In this document: positions 17,922-27,486 of the stretch, one piece after another
Layout of the letters: every line of letters starts with the position of its first letter
How positions within the stretch are numbered: the first letter of the stretch is position 1
From: Prochlorococcus sp. AG-418-G18
GTDB taxonomy: Bacteria; Cyanobacteriota; Cyanobacteriia; PCC-6307; Cyanobiaceae
DNA: 57,949 nucleotides
Assembly: GCA_003214215.1 (NCBI GenBank)
Contig: QCLX01000007.1
Location: forward strand, 1-57,949
Direction of reading: 5' to 3'
The notes under the pieces: model-generated
What the model saw: the letters and a program-made list of their open reading frames with translations, nothing else
Database searches by the model: none
Told to the model about the DNA's origin: nothing
Program-made: the position numbers and the translations under genes

Positions 17922-18557
17922 TTAATGTTCAAATATATTTGAGAATTTTAGTATGTCTAAATCAGCATATACAGAAACTGTTTCGAAACATTTTTGAGCT
18001 AATTCATATCTATTCTCTCTTTTTAAGATAGCTTTTAATTTATGCATAGCTTCAATTAAATATCTAACATCATTTGCTGCATAATCTAATTGATCTTTTG
18101 TTAAATCTTCGTTGCTACCCCAATCACTACTTTGCGAGCTTTTGTCCAGTTCTATAGCTAGCAATTCATTAATTAAATCCTTTAAACCGTGTTTGTTTGT
18201 ATAAGTTCTTGCCAACTTACTAGCAATTTTTGTACAAAAAATATTTTTTGTATTAATTTCAAGATTGCATTTTAGAGCTGCTACATCAAATCTCGCATAG
18301 TGAAATATTTTAGTAATTTTGTCATCTTCAAGAAGTGCTTTTAAATGAGGTGAAGAAGATGTATTAAGTTCGATTTTTATACAGGATGTTCTTTTAAATT
18401 CATTACATATTTGTACTAAACAAAGTCTATCTCTTCCATGAATTAAACCCATCGCTTCAGTGTCAATAGCTAGGTAGGATGATTTTTTATAAAGATTGTA
18501 TAAATCTGATGTTAAATCACTATAAAGAAGATCAATATTTTTATTTTCAATAGTCAT
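17922..18557 (-). CDS. rnd: RNase D-like 3'-5' exonuclease
   Basis: A 211-residue DEDD-family 3'-5' exonuclease. Exo I is seen in YLAIDTEAMGL (D32, E34), Exo II in FHYARFDVAAL, and Exo III in QLDYAANDVRYLIEAM with the Y-x3-D arrangement. Relatives trim tRNA and other stable RNA 3' ends. It lacks the HRDC domains that make Escherichia coli RNase D about 375 residues long, so it is a minimal one-domain form, common in cyanobacteria. The ATG at 18557 gives MTIENKNIDLLYSDL. Confidence 0.88.
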   Translation of the reverse strand: MTIENKNIDLLYSDLTSDLYNLYKKSSYLAIDTEAMGLIHGRDRLCLVQICNEFKRTSCIKIELNTSSSPHLKALLEDDKITKIFHYARFDVAALKCNLEINTKNIFCTKIASKLARTYTNKHGLKDLINELLAIELDKSSQSSDWGSNEDLTKDQLDYAANDVRYLIEAMHKLKAILKRENRYELAQKCFETVSVYADLDILKFSNIFEH

Positions 18558-18665
18558 TTTTAATAAGTATTTGAAGTAATTTAAGATTTAGAATATTACT
18601 TAATATTTTATTTAATTAATAATTTTTGTCTAATAGGAACATTTTACAGAATAAATCTAAAAAAT

Positions 18666-18671
18666 TATAAT
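18666..18671 (+). promoter_or_regulatory. Candidate -10 element (TATAAT)
   Basis: A perfect TATAAT lies 50 bases before the start of the complex C assembly gene, in the 164 bp gap shared with the divergent rnd gene. No clear -35 is present. It is a plausible promoter core but only a sequence match. Confidence 0.35.
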
Positions 18672-18721
18672 ATGATGTAACTTTAATTTTTATTCTCGGG
18701 ATACTAGAAAAAATTTATTTA

Positions 18722-19279
18722 ATGTCCTATTCCTTAAATTCAACATTATTGCTGACTATTCTCTTGGCTATAGGATTATTTTTTTTTCTTAGGGCTTCCA
18801 GTAAAGATAGAACAACCATCGTTGAAATTTCATCTTCACAGGACCCAGTTAAGGTTTTAAATGGTTTATGTGAATGGCTTAATTTGAGGGGATGGAAGCA
18901 AACAGGAGGAGATTCTGAACAAAGAATTTTAATATTCAAGGGCCAAGTTGTTTCTAGTAAATTTTTAGCGATTTTTTTAGGTTTTCTTGGCGGTTTTGGT
19001 TCTTGTGCTTTGGGATTAGTAATTATTCAAATATATCCTGAATTAGGTTGGTGGCCTATTCTTTTGGGATTAATTGGTGGCCCTTTGTCCGGAATCGTTT
19101 ATTTTAAAAAATCAGCAAGAGAGGAGAAATTTGAATTAAGGTTGATCAACCAAAATGAAAATGATTCAACTTTCATGAGACTAAGAGCACATAGGGATGA
19201 ATTAATCTCTTTAGAAAATGAACTTGGAGAAAAACTTCAATTGAAAAGTGACGGTTCTTTATTTAAAACACCTATTTAA
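18722..19279 (+). CDS. CCB2/CCB4-like cofactor assembly of complex C subunit B
   Basis: A 185-residue membrane protein that I place with the CCB2/CCB4 family, which in chloroplasts and cyanobacteria helps attach heme c-i covalently to cytochrome b6 of the b6f complex. A hydrophobic N-terminal helix (about residues 8-24) is followed by a soluble loop with SSQDPVKVLNGLCEWLNLRGWKQTGGD, and then two close membrane segments (about 78-100 and 104-123). The rest is a charged C-terminal tail. Family placement rests on overall layout and the RGW-containing loop and is moderately sure. It is a single gene between divergent rnd and convergent hemF. Confidence 0.68.
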   Translation: MSYSLNSTLLLTILLAIGLFFFLRASSKDRTTIVEISSSQDPVKVLNGLCEWLNLRGWKQTGGDSEQRILIFKGQVVSSKFLAIFLGFLGGFGSCALGLVIIQIYPELGWWPILLGLIGGPLSGIVYFKKSAREEKFELRLINQNENDSTFMRLRAHRDELISLENELGEKLQLKSDGSLFKTPI

Positions 19280-19307
19280 GATACTTTAAAATTTTATTCG
19301 ATAATTT

Positions 19308-20336
19308 TTAATCAAAAATATTATTCTCTATACAGAATTTTTCTAACTCTTTATCATTTAACCAATCTTGAGGTTTTGTAAAAATTGATGTAAGAAATTC
19401 CTCTCGAGAACCCTTTTTAGCTGTATATCCATATTCCCATCTAGCTAAAGGCGGTAAGGACATTAATATAGATTCAGTTCTGCCATTTGTTTGTAGTCCA
19501 AAAATCGTCCCTCTATCCCAAACTAAATTGAATTCGACATATCTACCTCTTCGATATAGCTGGAAGTCTCTTTCCTCTGATGAATATGTTTGAGAAGCTC
19601 TTTTTTCAATAATGGGCAAATATGAAGGGAGGAATGCCTGCCCACAGTTTTCCCCTAAAGAAAATAGATCATCCCACTTTAAATTAGATTTGCCAATATT
19701 TTGTGAAGCTTTTGATGCTTCTCCATTTTGATTATTTCCTCTATAAATACTGCCTGAACCATCTTGATAATCATAAAAAATACCCCCTATGCCTCTAGAT
19801 TCATTTCTATGCTTCAAGAAGAAATATTCATCACACCATGGTTTGAAAACTTTATGCAAATCTGTATCAACTTTCTCACAAGCTTTTTTATGCTCGTTAT
19901 GAAAATTCCGCACATCAGAAAGATAAGGATAAAAAGGGGTTAAGTCTGCACCTCCCCCAAACCACCAAACAGGACCAGCTTCGAAATATCGATAATTCAG
20001 ATGAACTGTAGGAATATAGGGATTCTTAGGATGCAATACCATAGAAGTTCCCGTAGCAAACCATTCATGACCTTTTGCTTCGGGCCTTTGAGAGATTATA
20101 GATTGAGGTAATTCTTTTCCTTGTACTTCCGAGAAATTTACTCCTGCTTGCTCAAAAATAGAACCATTTTTCAATACTCTTGATCTTCCACCGCCACCTT
20201 CGTCTCTTAGCCAAGATTCTTCTGTAAATTTACCTTTGCCATCTATATCTTCAAGACCTGAACAAATTTTGTCTTGTAGAGTTAATAAGAGATTTTTAGT
20301 TTTTTCTCTCGAGTTTTTAGGAGGTTCTTTCAACAT
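19308..20336 (-). CDS. hemF: Oxygen-dependent coproporphyrinogen III oxidase
   Basis: This enzyme converts coproporphyrinogen III to protoporphyrinogen IX using O2, supplying both the heme and chlorophyll branches. The length of 342 residues is usual. Signatures seen are [21 protein letters not shown]-like at the N-terminus, [51 protein letters not shown] and [18 protein letters not shown] at 20336 gives [10 protein letters not shown]. It diverges from mrp across 158 bp that contain a short perfect inverted repeat, AATTATAA with TTATAATT (20374-20381, 20390-20397), of unknown meaning. Confidence 0.95.
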   Translation of the reverse strand: MLKEPPKNSREKTKNLLLTLQDKICSGLEDIDGKGKFTEESWLRDEGGGGRSRVLKNGSIFEQAGVNFSEVQGKELPQSIISQRPEAKGHEWFATGTSMVLHPKNPYIPTVHLNYRYFEAGPVWWFGGGADLTPFYPYLSDVRNFHNEHKKACEKVDTDLHKVFKPWCDEYFFLKHRNESRGIGGIFYDYQDGSGSIYRGNNQNGEASKASQNIGKSNLKWDDLFSLGENCGQAFLPSYLPIIEKRASQTYSSEERDFQLYRRGRYVEFNLVWDRGTIFGLQTNGRTESILMSLPPLARWEYGYTAKKGSREEFLTSIFTKPQDWLNDKELEKFCIENNIFD

Positions 20337-20373
20337 ATATTTAGTAAATCTTGAAGAAAAAATTTTTTTGGTT

Positions 20374-20397
20374 AATTATAAGTTTCCCTTTATAATT
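20374..20397. repeat. Short inverted repeat between hemF and mrp
   Basis: AATTATAA (20374-20381) and TTATAATT (20390-20397) are exact reverse complements separated by eight bases. The element lies in the 158 bp gap between two divergent genes, so it could be an operator or part of a promoter. A+T richness makes chance symmetry common. Confidence 0.3.
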
Positions 20398-20494
20398 TCT
20401 CTTAGTGGGTCCTTATTGCCTATTATTTGATAGTTCGACATAGTTCTTAATCTTTTAAACAGTCGACTACCTTTTCAAAATATTTAAAAATTTA

Positions 20495-21565
20495 ATGACC
20501 ACAATAGAAGATGCGAATTTTGCTTTACAAAAAGTTCTAGATTCTGGATCACAGAAAAATGTAATTGAATTAGCTTGGATTAAAAACGTAAGAGTAAATA
20601 TACCGAGAGTAATCGTAACATTATCATTACCATCATTTGCAAATTCTCAGAGAGATAGAATTGTACAAGAGGTTAGAAAAGTACTACTGGATTTTGAAGA
20701 TGTTAATGATGTTCAAATAGAGATAGATAATAATCCTTCCAAACCAGAATCTCAAAATCAAAGTAACGCGCCTGAGTTGCAGAAGATTGGTGGGATTCGA
20801 CATATCATAGCTGTTAGCAGTGGTAAAGGTGGAGTTGGGAAAAGTACCATCGCAGTTAATCTCGCTTGTTCTCTAGCTAAATTAGGCTTAAAAACTGGTT
20901 TACTGGATGCGGATATATATGGACCTAATACTCCCTTAATGATGGGAGTTGCAGAACAGAATCCAAAGGTTACAGAAGGTAGTGGTAATGATCAAAGGTT
21001 AATACCAATAAATAAATATGGAATTTCATTGGTATCCATGGGTTTCCTCATAGAAGAAGGTCAGCCAGTTATATGGAGAGGACCAATGCTTAATAGTATT
21101 ATCCGACAATTTTTGTACCAAGTTGAATGGAATAATCTTGATTTTTTGGTTATTGACTTGCCTCCAGGAACAGGAGACGCGCAAATATCCCTTTCTCAAT
21201 CTGTGCCTATTTCTGGAGCAATAGTTGTCACTACTCCTCAACAAGTATCTTTGCAAGATGCAAGGAGAGGATTAGCAATGTTTAAACAACTTGGAGTACC
21301 TTTACTGGGAATTGTAGAAAATATGTCAGTATTTATTCCACCAGATATGCCAAGTAAAAAATATGAAATTTTTGGTAAAGGCGGAGGACAAACATTAGCT
21401 AAAGAAAATGATTTACCATTATTAGCCCAAATTCCTATTGAAATCCCTCTCGTTGATGATAGTAATAAAGGTGTACCAATCTCAATAAGCCAGCCCAATA
21501 AAGAAAGTTCTGTTGTATTTGGTAATTTAGCTCAATTAATTAAGAATCAATTTGTTAGTAGTTAA
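20495..21565 (+). CDS. mrp: Mrp/ApbC-family iron-sulfur cluster carrier ATPase
   Basis: A 356-residue P-loop protein predicted to carry and transfer Fe-S clusters. An N-terminal MIP18-like (DUF59) domain spans about residues 1-85. The deviant Walker A is AVSSGKGGVGKSTIAVNLA (about 107-125), and Walker B-type sequence LVIDLPPGTGDAQISLSQ follows near 222. Most bacterial ApbC proteins have a CxxC near the C-terminal third; here the equivalent region reads ENMSVFIPPDMPSKKYEIFG with no cysteine pair, as in other cyanobacterial forms I recall. rodA follows with no gap, so the two are coupled. Confidence 0.92.
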   Translation: MTTIEDANFALQKVLDSGSQKNVIELAWIKNVRVNIPRVIVTLSLPSFANSQRDRIVQEVRKVLLDFEDVNDVQIEIDNNPSKPESQNQSNAPELQKIGGIRHIIAVSSGKGGVGKSTIAVNLACSLAKLGLKTGLLDADIYGPNTPLMMGVAEQNPKVTEGSGNDQRLIPINKYGISLVSMGFLIEEGQPVIWRGPMLNSIIRQFLYQVEWNNLDFLVIDLPPGTGDAQISLSQSVPISGAIVVTTPQQVSLQDARRGLAMFKQLGVPLLGIVENMSVFIPPDMPSKKYEIFGKGGGQTLAKENDLPLLAQIPIEIPLVDDSNKGVPISISQPNKESSVVFGNLAQLIKNQFVSS

Positions 21566-21568
21566 TTG

Positions 21569-22837
21569 ATGTTTAGGAGAATTTCTTTACTAAATAACAG
21601 AGGATTTTTACAAAAAAAAGATAGCTATAATAGAGGTTTTTTATTTTCTTCACTACTTTTAATCCCCCTCTTTTTAGTTGTTATTTCGGGTGTATTAATA
21701 AAAAGTATTCAGAGTGATTTTTTAGTATCGAACTATATAGGTCACATCCTAACTGGTTTTTTAGGTTATTTTTTAGCATTTTTTATTTCTTATATACCGT
21801 TAGAGAGAATTAGAAAGTATTTGGTTCCATTTTATTTGTGTACTTTAATATCCTTATTACTAATTTATTTTTTTGGGATTTCAGTTTCTGGAGCTCAAAG
21901 ATGGCTAAACTTTGGTATCTTTTCTTTTCAGCCTTCAGAAGTGGCTAAACTTAGTACTGTATTAACTCTTGCTTTAGTACTCGACAAAAAAACAATTTTA
22001 ACAATAAGGGATTTAGTATTGCCTTTATTAGTAGTAGTTATTCCTTGGTTATTAATTTTCTTTCAACCGGACTTAGGTACCTCTTTAGTTTTACTTGTTT
22101 TGACAGGTGTGATGCTCTATTGGTCGCAAATGCCCATAGAGTGGATCTTGATATTAGTATTTTGTATTATCACTTCTACATTATATCTAACCATACCAAC
22201 TCTTCTTATTTTCTGGATTCCAGTTATAGGATACCTTGCTTATAGATCTTCGAAAAAGAAAATTATTTTTTCTGCACTCGCTATTTCGTTTCATTTATTA
22301 GTGGTAAAATTAACTCCAATTTTATGGGAATATGGCTTAAAAGAATATCAAAAAGACAGATTAGTTTTATTTCTAGATCCAAATAGAGATCCATTAGGTG
22401 GCGGATATCATTTGATACAGAGTCAAATTGCAATTGGTTCTGGAGGATTATTTGGGACTGGTTTGCTACAAGGTAAGCTGACAAATTTGCAATTTATACC
22501 GGAACAACATACTGATTTTATATTCAGTGCTTTAGGCGAAGAATTGGGTTTTGTGGGGTGCATCATAGTTTTATTTTTGTTCTTTCTTTTGATTAAAAAA
22601 CTAATTCATACTGCAACAATTGCTAGGACTAACTTTGAATCTCTAATTGTTATCGGAATAGCCTCAACTTTTTTATTTCAAATAATTATTAACTTATTTA
22701 TGACTATTGGATTAGGACCAGTTACTGGGATTCCCCTTCCTTTTATGAGCTACGGTCGAACGTCATTGGTGACTAATTTTATATCTATTGGATTTGTTTT
22801 ATCTATATTGAAACGTTCTAGATCACTAAGAAGTTGA
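21569..22837 (+). CDS. rodA: Rod shape-determining protein RodA (SEDS glycosyltransferase)
   Basis: A polytopic SEDS-family peptidoglycan polymerase that elongates the wall together with a class B PBP. About ten membrane helices run over 422 residues. Signatures include SGAQRWLNFGIFSFQPSEVAKL, WLLIFFQPDLGTSLVLL, PIVP-equivalent PVTGIPLPFMSYGRTSLV and the long loop DPLGGGYHLIQSQIAIGSGG. TTG 21566 directly precedes ATG 21569; I prefer the ATG. It starts within three bases of the mrp stop, and its TGA overlaps the ATG of the histidine kinase gene. Confidence 0.93.
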   Translation: MFRRISLLNNRGFLQKKDSYNRGFLFSSLLLIPLFLVVISGVLIKSIQSDFLVSNYIGHILTGFLGYFLAFFISYIPLERIRKYLVPFYLCTLISLLLIYFFGISVSGAQRWLNFGIFSFQPSEVAKLSTVLTLALVLDKKTILTIRDLVLPLLVVVIPWLLIFFQPDLGTSLVLLVLTGVMLYWSQMPIEWILILVFCIITSTLYLTIPTLLIFWIPVIGYLAYRSSKKKIIFSALAISFHLLVVKLTPILWEYGLKEYQKDRLVLFLDPNRDPLGGGYHLIQSQIAIGSGGLFGTGLLQGKLTNLQFIPEQHTDFIFSALGEELGFVGCIIVLFLFFLLIKKLIHTATIARTNFESLIVIGIASTFLFQIIINLFMTIGLGPVTGIPLPFMSYGRTSLVTNFISIGFVLSILKRSRSLRS

Positions 22838-24201
22838 TGAAATCACAAATAACAATAAAAAAAATTCAAGCCCTTTTGATTAAAGGAGTTCAAACTATAT
22901 ATGTGGATGATGATACATCCAGAAGAATGTGGTGGGCTTCTTTAGAAGTTATTCAAAAAGATTTCCTATCTCAGAATTATAAACAAGGGGGGATTTGGGT
23001 TGCCTCGCCTTTGCCAGCTTTTAATGATAAAAAATTTTTAAATCAACTTCTTGGATGGCTTTGGTCTCCTGAGGGGTTTCCATACTTTCAAAATGAAAAT
23101 GCAGTTTTTTTACCAGTTAATAATTCAGAAAAGATAAAAAAAGATTTTGATTTAGTTAGTAATTATAAAGTCTTAAATCTTTCTCAAGAAGATGGTTATG
23201 AACCTTTTGTGATGATAATCACTCCAAATTTTCAATGCGTATTATCAATTGTAGGAGAAAAAGATAAAAAAAATCTATTAATGAAGTGTGATGAAGAAAG
23301 CTTAAAACTTTCAATTGAATTAATGCATGCAAAATTAAATCAAGAAAATTACGAGGAAGGAGTAAAGTTTCGTAATGCAATCAATAATTTAGGTAACCTT
23401 AATATTAACAATCAATTTGAAAAATTATTTTGGCCACTATTATCGGCAAAATTAGCAAATATTGCACCAAATCACAACATACAGAATTCTGTGAAAAACG
23501 AAGAAAAAAATGTACAAATAACTGAAGCAAAATTATTAGGTGCAATATCTCATGAAGTAAGAACTCCTTTGGCAACAATAAGAACCCTCATAAGTTCTAC
23601 TTTAAAAAAATATAAAATGGATGAATCAATGAGAAATCGTTTAATTGAAATAGATAATGAATGTAATGAACAAATTGATAGGTTTGGTTTAATCTTTAAT
23701 GCAGCAGAATTAGTTAGTAATGAAGTGCCATCATTGAATAACTTGGCGAAAATTAATTTAGCCGAAATTTTTAAAAAGCTTGCTCCTTCGTGGAATAAAC
23801 AATTAAATCGACGTGGTATTTCTTTGAAGATAGATATCCCCAAACAACTTCCACAAATTTTAAGTGATTCTGAAAAATTAGAATTAATGTTAAGAGGATT
23901 AATTGATAAAAATACTAGAGGATTAAAAGAAGGTAGTACATTGATTTTAGAATTAAGACTAGCTGGTCAAAAACTCAAACTTCAACTCAAAGTACAAAAA
24001 TTAGATAACAATCAAAAAGAAATTTTGAAAAATGATAATAGTTCTGATATCGGTCCAGTTTTAAATTGGAACCCTCAAACTGGAAGTTTACAACTTAGTC
24101 AAAATGCCACTCAAAAGTTATTAGCTAGTTTAGGGGGGCATGTCACACAAAGACGTGATGCAGGTTTGACAGTATTTTTTCCGATTTCAGATTCAAAATA
24201 A
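22837..24201 (+). CDS. Atypical sensor histidine kinase with degenerate ATP-binding domain
   Basis: 454 residues with no membrane helix. The N-terminal about 200 residues form a soluble sensor-like region that may be a DICT-type domain (uncertain). The H box LLGAISHEVRTPLATIR puts the phosphorylatable His at about 239, followed by a typical two-helix dimerisation hairpin. The C-terminal part keeps an N-box-like helix (LELMLRGLIDKNTRG) and a final LLASLGGHVTQRRDAGLTVFFPI, but I see no DxGxG G1 box or G2 box. It may bind ATP poorly or act only as a phospho-acceptor or scaffold. The ATG overlaps the rodA stop (TGATG). No response regulator is adjacent. Confidence 0.8.
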   Translation: MKSQITIKKIQALLIKGVQTIYVDDDTSRRMWWASLEVIQKDFLSQNYKQGGIWVASPLPAFNDKKFLNQLLGWLWSPEGFPYFQNENAVFLPVNNSEKIKKDFDLVSNYKVLNLSQEDGYEPFVMIITPNFQCVLSIVGEKDKKNLLMKCDEESLKLSIELMHAKLNQENYEEGVKFRNAINNLGNLNINNQFEKLFWPLLSAKLANIAPNHNIQNSVKNEEKNVQITEAKLLGAISHEVRTPLATIRTLISSTLKKYKMDESMRNRLIEIDNECNEQIDRFGLIFNAAELVSNEVPSLNNLAKINLAEIFKKLAPSWNKQLNRRGISLKIDIPKQLPQILSDSEKLELMLRGLIDKNTRGLKEGSTLILELRLAGQKLKLQLKVQKLDNNQKEILKNDNSSDIGPVLNWNPQTGSLQLSQNATQKLLASLGGHVTQRRDAGLTVFFPISDSK

Positions 24202-24312
24202 AATGAGAATTAAGTTATACATATATTAAATAATGTAGAAAATTTCCTATTAATTTAGAATTTTGCAAAATATGAATGCTAATTTCTTATTAGAAATAAC
24301 TCAAAAATTAGG

Positions 24313-24735
24313 ATGACTGAAACTTTAGTTGGTCAATTTCCAAAGCATATAGGAAGTACTGGGGGTTTATTAAACTCCGCAGAAACCGAAGAAAAATATG
24401 CAATTGTATGGAAAAGTTCAAAGGAACAAGCATTTGAATTGCCTACCGGTGGAGCAGCTATTATGCATGAAGGTGATAATTTAATGTACTTTGCAAGAAA
24501 AGAACAATGCCTTGCATTAGGGACACAATTAAGAGCCTTTAAACCAAGAATTGAAGATTTTAAAATCTACCGAATTTTTCCCGGGGGCGATATTGAATTT
24601 TTACATCCAAAGGATGGTGTTTTCCCAGAAAAAGTAAATGAAGGCAGAGAGAAAGTAGGTCATAATCCTAGAAGAATAGGTGAGAATCCTAATCCAGCTG
24701 GGTTGAAATTTACAACTAAGAATACTTTTGATTAA
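24313..24735 (+). CDS. psaD: Photosystem I reaction centre subunit II (PsaD)
   Basis: A stromal-side peripheral subunit of photosystem I that docks ferredoxin and stabilises PsaC. The 140 residues show the full PsaD signature: FGGSTGG-like [83 protein letters not shown] and [24 protein letters not shown] at 24313 is the natural N-terminus. It stands alone with 111 bp upstream and 59 bp before trpE, consistent with a strong monocistronic light-regulated transcript, although I cannot point to a specific operator. Confidence 0.97.
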   Translation: MTETLVGQFPKHIGSTGGLLNSAETEEKYAIVWKSSKEQAFELPTGGAAIMHEGDNLMYFARKEQCLALGTQLRAFKPRIEDFKIYRIFPGGDIEFLHPKDGVFPEKVNEGREKVGHNPRRIGENPNPAGLKFTTKNTFD

Positions 24736-24794
24736 CTTCCTTAAAGTTGATATAAAAGAAGAAAATAATTATAATTCGGGTTGACATTGTTAAT

Positions 24795-26318
24795 ATGATC
24801 AGCTCACAGAAAGATAGTTTTTTAAAGGCTTACAAAGAAGGTAAAAATTTTATACCTATCATTGAAACTTGGCCAGCAGATTTAGAAACTCCATTATCGA
24901 CTTGGTTAAAGTTATCTTCAAAAGATTCCCATGGTGTTTTTCTTGAATCTGTTGAAGGTGGGGAAAATTTGGGTAGGTGGAGCATTGTTGCTACTAAACC
25001 TCTTTGGGAAGCAGTTTGTTACGGAGAAGAAATAGTTAAAACTTGGAATAATGGCAAAACTGAAACACATAAAGGTGATCCTTTTGATATTTTAAAAAGT
25101 TGGACAAAGGAATACAAGTCAACCGTGCTTGATGACTTTCCATCAATTGGACAGTTATATGGCTCTTGGGGTTATGAATTAATAAATCGAATAGAGCCAA
25201 GCGTTCCAATAAATGAAATACCAAAAAACAATATCCCTTATGGTTCCTGGATGTTTTTTGATCATTTAGTTGTTTTTGATCAAATAAAAAGATGTATTAC
25301 TGCAGTGGTTTATGCAGATACAACTTCTTTAGAAGAGTCCTCTATTGAAGAGTTGTATCTAAACTCAATTTCTAAAATTCAGAAAACTAGAAATTTAATG
25401 AGAGTTCCTCTAAAAGAAAATGATTTTTTAGATTGGAATGAAAATGAGAATTTGAATTTAGATCTAGAAAGTAATTGGGAGAAAAAAGATTTTGAGGATG
25501 CAGTTCTCTCTGCAAAAGAATACATAAAAAAGGGAGATATTTTCCAAATAGTTATAAGTCAGAGATTTCAAACTAAAGTCAATAATCATCCCTTTAATTT
25601 ATATAGAAGTTTAAGGATGGTTAATCCATCTCCATACATGTCATTTTTTGATTTCGGCTCATGGTATCTGATAGGTTCCAGTCCTGAAGTAATGGTTAAA
25701 GCAGAAAAAAATAAAAATAGTCAGATTGTTGCAAGCTTAAGGCCAATAGCTGGCACTAGACCTAGAGGTATTGATCATCAACAAGACTTGGAATTAGAAA
25801 AGGAATTATTAAAAGATCCAAAAGAAATAGCTGAGCATGTAATGCTAATTGATCTTGGGAGAAATGATCTTGGAAGAGTTTGTGAAATTGGTACTGTGAA
25901 GGTCAAGGATTTAATGGTTATTGAGAAATATTCACATGTTATGCATATAGTCAGTCAAGTTGAGGGAATCTTAAAAAACAATTCTGATGTATGGGATTTG
26001 CTCAAAGCATCCTTTCCCGCCGGAACAGTAACTGGCGCCCCAAAAATAAGAGCTATGCAATTGATTAAGCACTTTGAAAAAGATGCTAGAGGACCATATG
26101 CCGGAGTATACGGATCTATTGATATTAATGGTGCATTAAATACAGCAATTACAATAAGAACTATGATAGTTAAGCCTTCAAGAGATGGGAAATATGATGT
26201 TTCAGTACAAGCAGGAGCTGGAATAGTTGCTGATTCTTTTCCTGAAAATGAATATCAAGAGACGATAAATAAAGCAAAGGGGATACTAAAAGCATTAGCC
26301 TGTTTGGATAAAAAATGA
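24795..26318 (+). CDS. trpE: Anthranilate synthase component I
   Basis: This enzyme converts chorismate to anthranilate, the first tryptophan-specific step, using ammonia from the TrpG subunit. The 507 residues include the N-terminal [18 protein letters not shown], which corresponds to the tryptophan feedback site. The C-terminal chorismate-binding domain shows [54 protein letters not shown] and [15 protein letters not shown]. The last ATGA overlaps the start of gshA by four bases, so the two are translationally coupled. No trpG is adjacent. Confidence 0.95.
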   Translation: MISSQKDSFLKAYKEGKNFIPIIETWPADLETPLSTWLKLSSKDSHGVFLESVEGGENLGRWSIVATKPLWEAVCYGEEIVKTWNNGKTETHKGDPFDILKSWTKEYKSTVLDDFPSIGQLYGSWGYELINRIEPSVPINEIPKNNIPYGSWMFFDHLVVFDQIKRCITAVVYADTTSLEESSIEELYLNSISKIQKTRNLMRVPLKENDFLDWNENENLNLDLESNWEKKDFEDAVLSAKEYIKKGDIFQIVISQRFQTKVNNHPFNLYRSLRMVNPSPYMSFFDFGSWYLIGSSPEVMVKAEKNKNSQIVASLRPIAGTRPRGIDHQQDLELEKELLKDPKEIAEHVMLIDLGRNDLGRVCEIGTVKVKDLMVIEKYSHVMHIVSQVEGILKNNSDVWDLLKASFPAGTVTGAPKIRAMQLIKHFEKDARGPYAGVYGSIDINGALNTAITIRTMIVKPSRDGKYDVSVQAGAGIVADSFPENEYQETINKAKGILKALACLDKK

Positions 26319-27433
26319 GTCAAAATAATCTTTATAAAGGTTTTGAGGTGGAACTTTTCACAGGTTCTTTAAATTCTCATATTGGTGTTTCGGCTGAAAT
26401 TGAGAAAAAATTTCCTGATTTTGTAAAAGAGCCAGATAATAGAAATGTTGAATATATAACAACACCTGAAAAAGAATACAAGTTTTTATATGAGAAATTA
26501 ATAACTCCAAGAAAAAAGTTAAGAAAGTGGCTAGATACTAAAAATTTAACAATCATTCCTTCATCCACTCTTTGTTTTAAACACGATATTCAATTTCAAA
26601 GATCTGATAGTGATAATTCTTATCATCAATTTATACAAGATAATTATGGAATATCTATTGCAACTTCAAGTGTCCATATAAACATAGGTATAGATGATTT
26701 AGATAAGCTTTTTACAGCTATTAGACTTATAAGATCTGAGGCTGCTCTATATCTATCCTTAAGTGCCAGTTCGCCTTTTTTAAATAATAAAATTACGAAT
26801 AATCATTCTCAGAGATGGATCCAGTTTCCAAAAACACCAAGCAGGGTACCTTTTTTTGTAAATCATATTTCTTATATCACTTGGATAGAGGAAAATATAT
26901 CTAATAAAAACATGCAAAATATTAGGCATTTTTGGTCCTCAATCCGACCTAATGGTCCCCAAAGACCTTTAATTCTTGATCGTTTGGAATTAAGAATTTG
27001 TGATTTTGTTCATGATATTAATCTGCTTTTAGGGATAACGGCCATGATAGAACTAAGAATTTTAAATCTTTTTGAAGATATAAATAACTTAGATCCTTTG
27101 AATGCCAGTATTTTTTCTATGGATCAATTATCAGAAATATGTGATCAAAATGAAATAAATGCTGCTAAAGATAGTCTGAATTCAGAGTTAATTCACTGGC
27201 AAGATGGTAAAAAAGTTATTTGTAGAGAATGGATTCAAAACTTATTGTCAGATTTATCATCCACAGCAGAAAATTTTGGTATGAAACATCTTTTGAATCC
27301 TATCTATCAAGTGCTTGAAGAAGGTAATCAATCTATGCAATGGATAAATCAATATGAAAAAGGTCTTTCTATTGAGCAGATAATGAAAAGTTCTATCGAA
27401 GATATGATTAGGAATGAAGAAGAGAATGTTTGA
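26315..27433 (+). CDS. gshA: Glutamate-cysteine ligase, cyanobacterial type
   Basis: ATP-dependent joining of glutamate and cysteine, the first step of glutathione synthesis. The 372-residue chain starts NLYKGFEVELFTG and has STLCFKHDIQFQRSD, SVHINIGIDDLDKLFTAIRLIRSEAALYL and RPNGPQRPLILDRLELRICD, which fit the cyanobacterial GCL group and differ from the longer E. coli enzyme. ATG 26315 overlaps the trpE stop. The pairing with trpE has no obvious pathway logic; it may simply share a promoter. Confidence 0.88.
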   Translation: MSQNNLYKGFEVELFTGSLNSHIGVSAEIEKKFPDFVKEPDNRNVEYITTPEKEYKFLYEKLITPRKKLRKWLDTKNLTIIPSSTLCFKHDIQFQRSDSDNSYHQFIQDNYGISIATSSVHINIGIDDLDKLFTAIRLIRSEAALYLSLSASSPFLNNKITNNHSQRWIQFPKTPSRVPFFVNHISYITWIEENISNKNMQNIRHFWSSIRPNGPQRPLILDRLELRICDFVHDINLLLGITAMIELRILNLFEDINNLDPLNASIFSMDQLSEICDQNEINAAKDSLNSELIHWQDGKKVICREWIQNLLSDLSSTAENFGMKHLLNPIYQVLEEGNQSMQWINQYEKGLSIEQIMKSSIEDMIRNEEENV

Positions 27434-27486
27434 TTATTTAAATAAACATTTGATCTGAAGATTTTTACTTGTGACATAATGATTAT

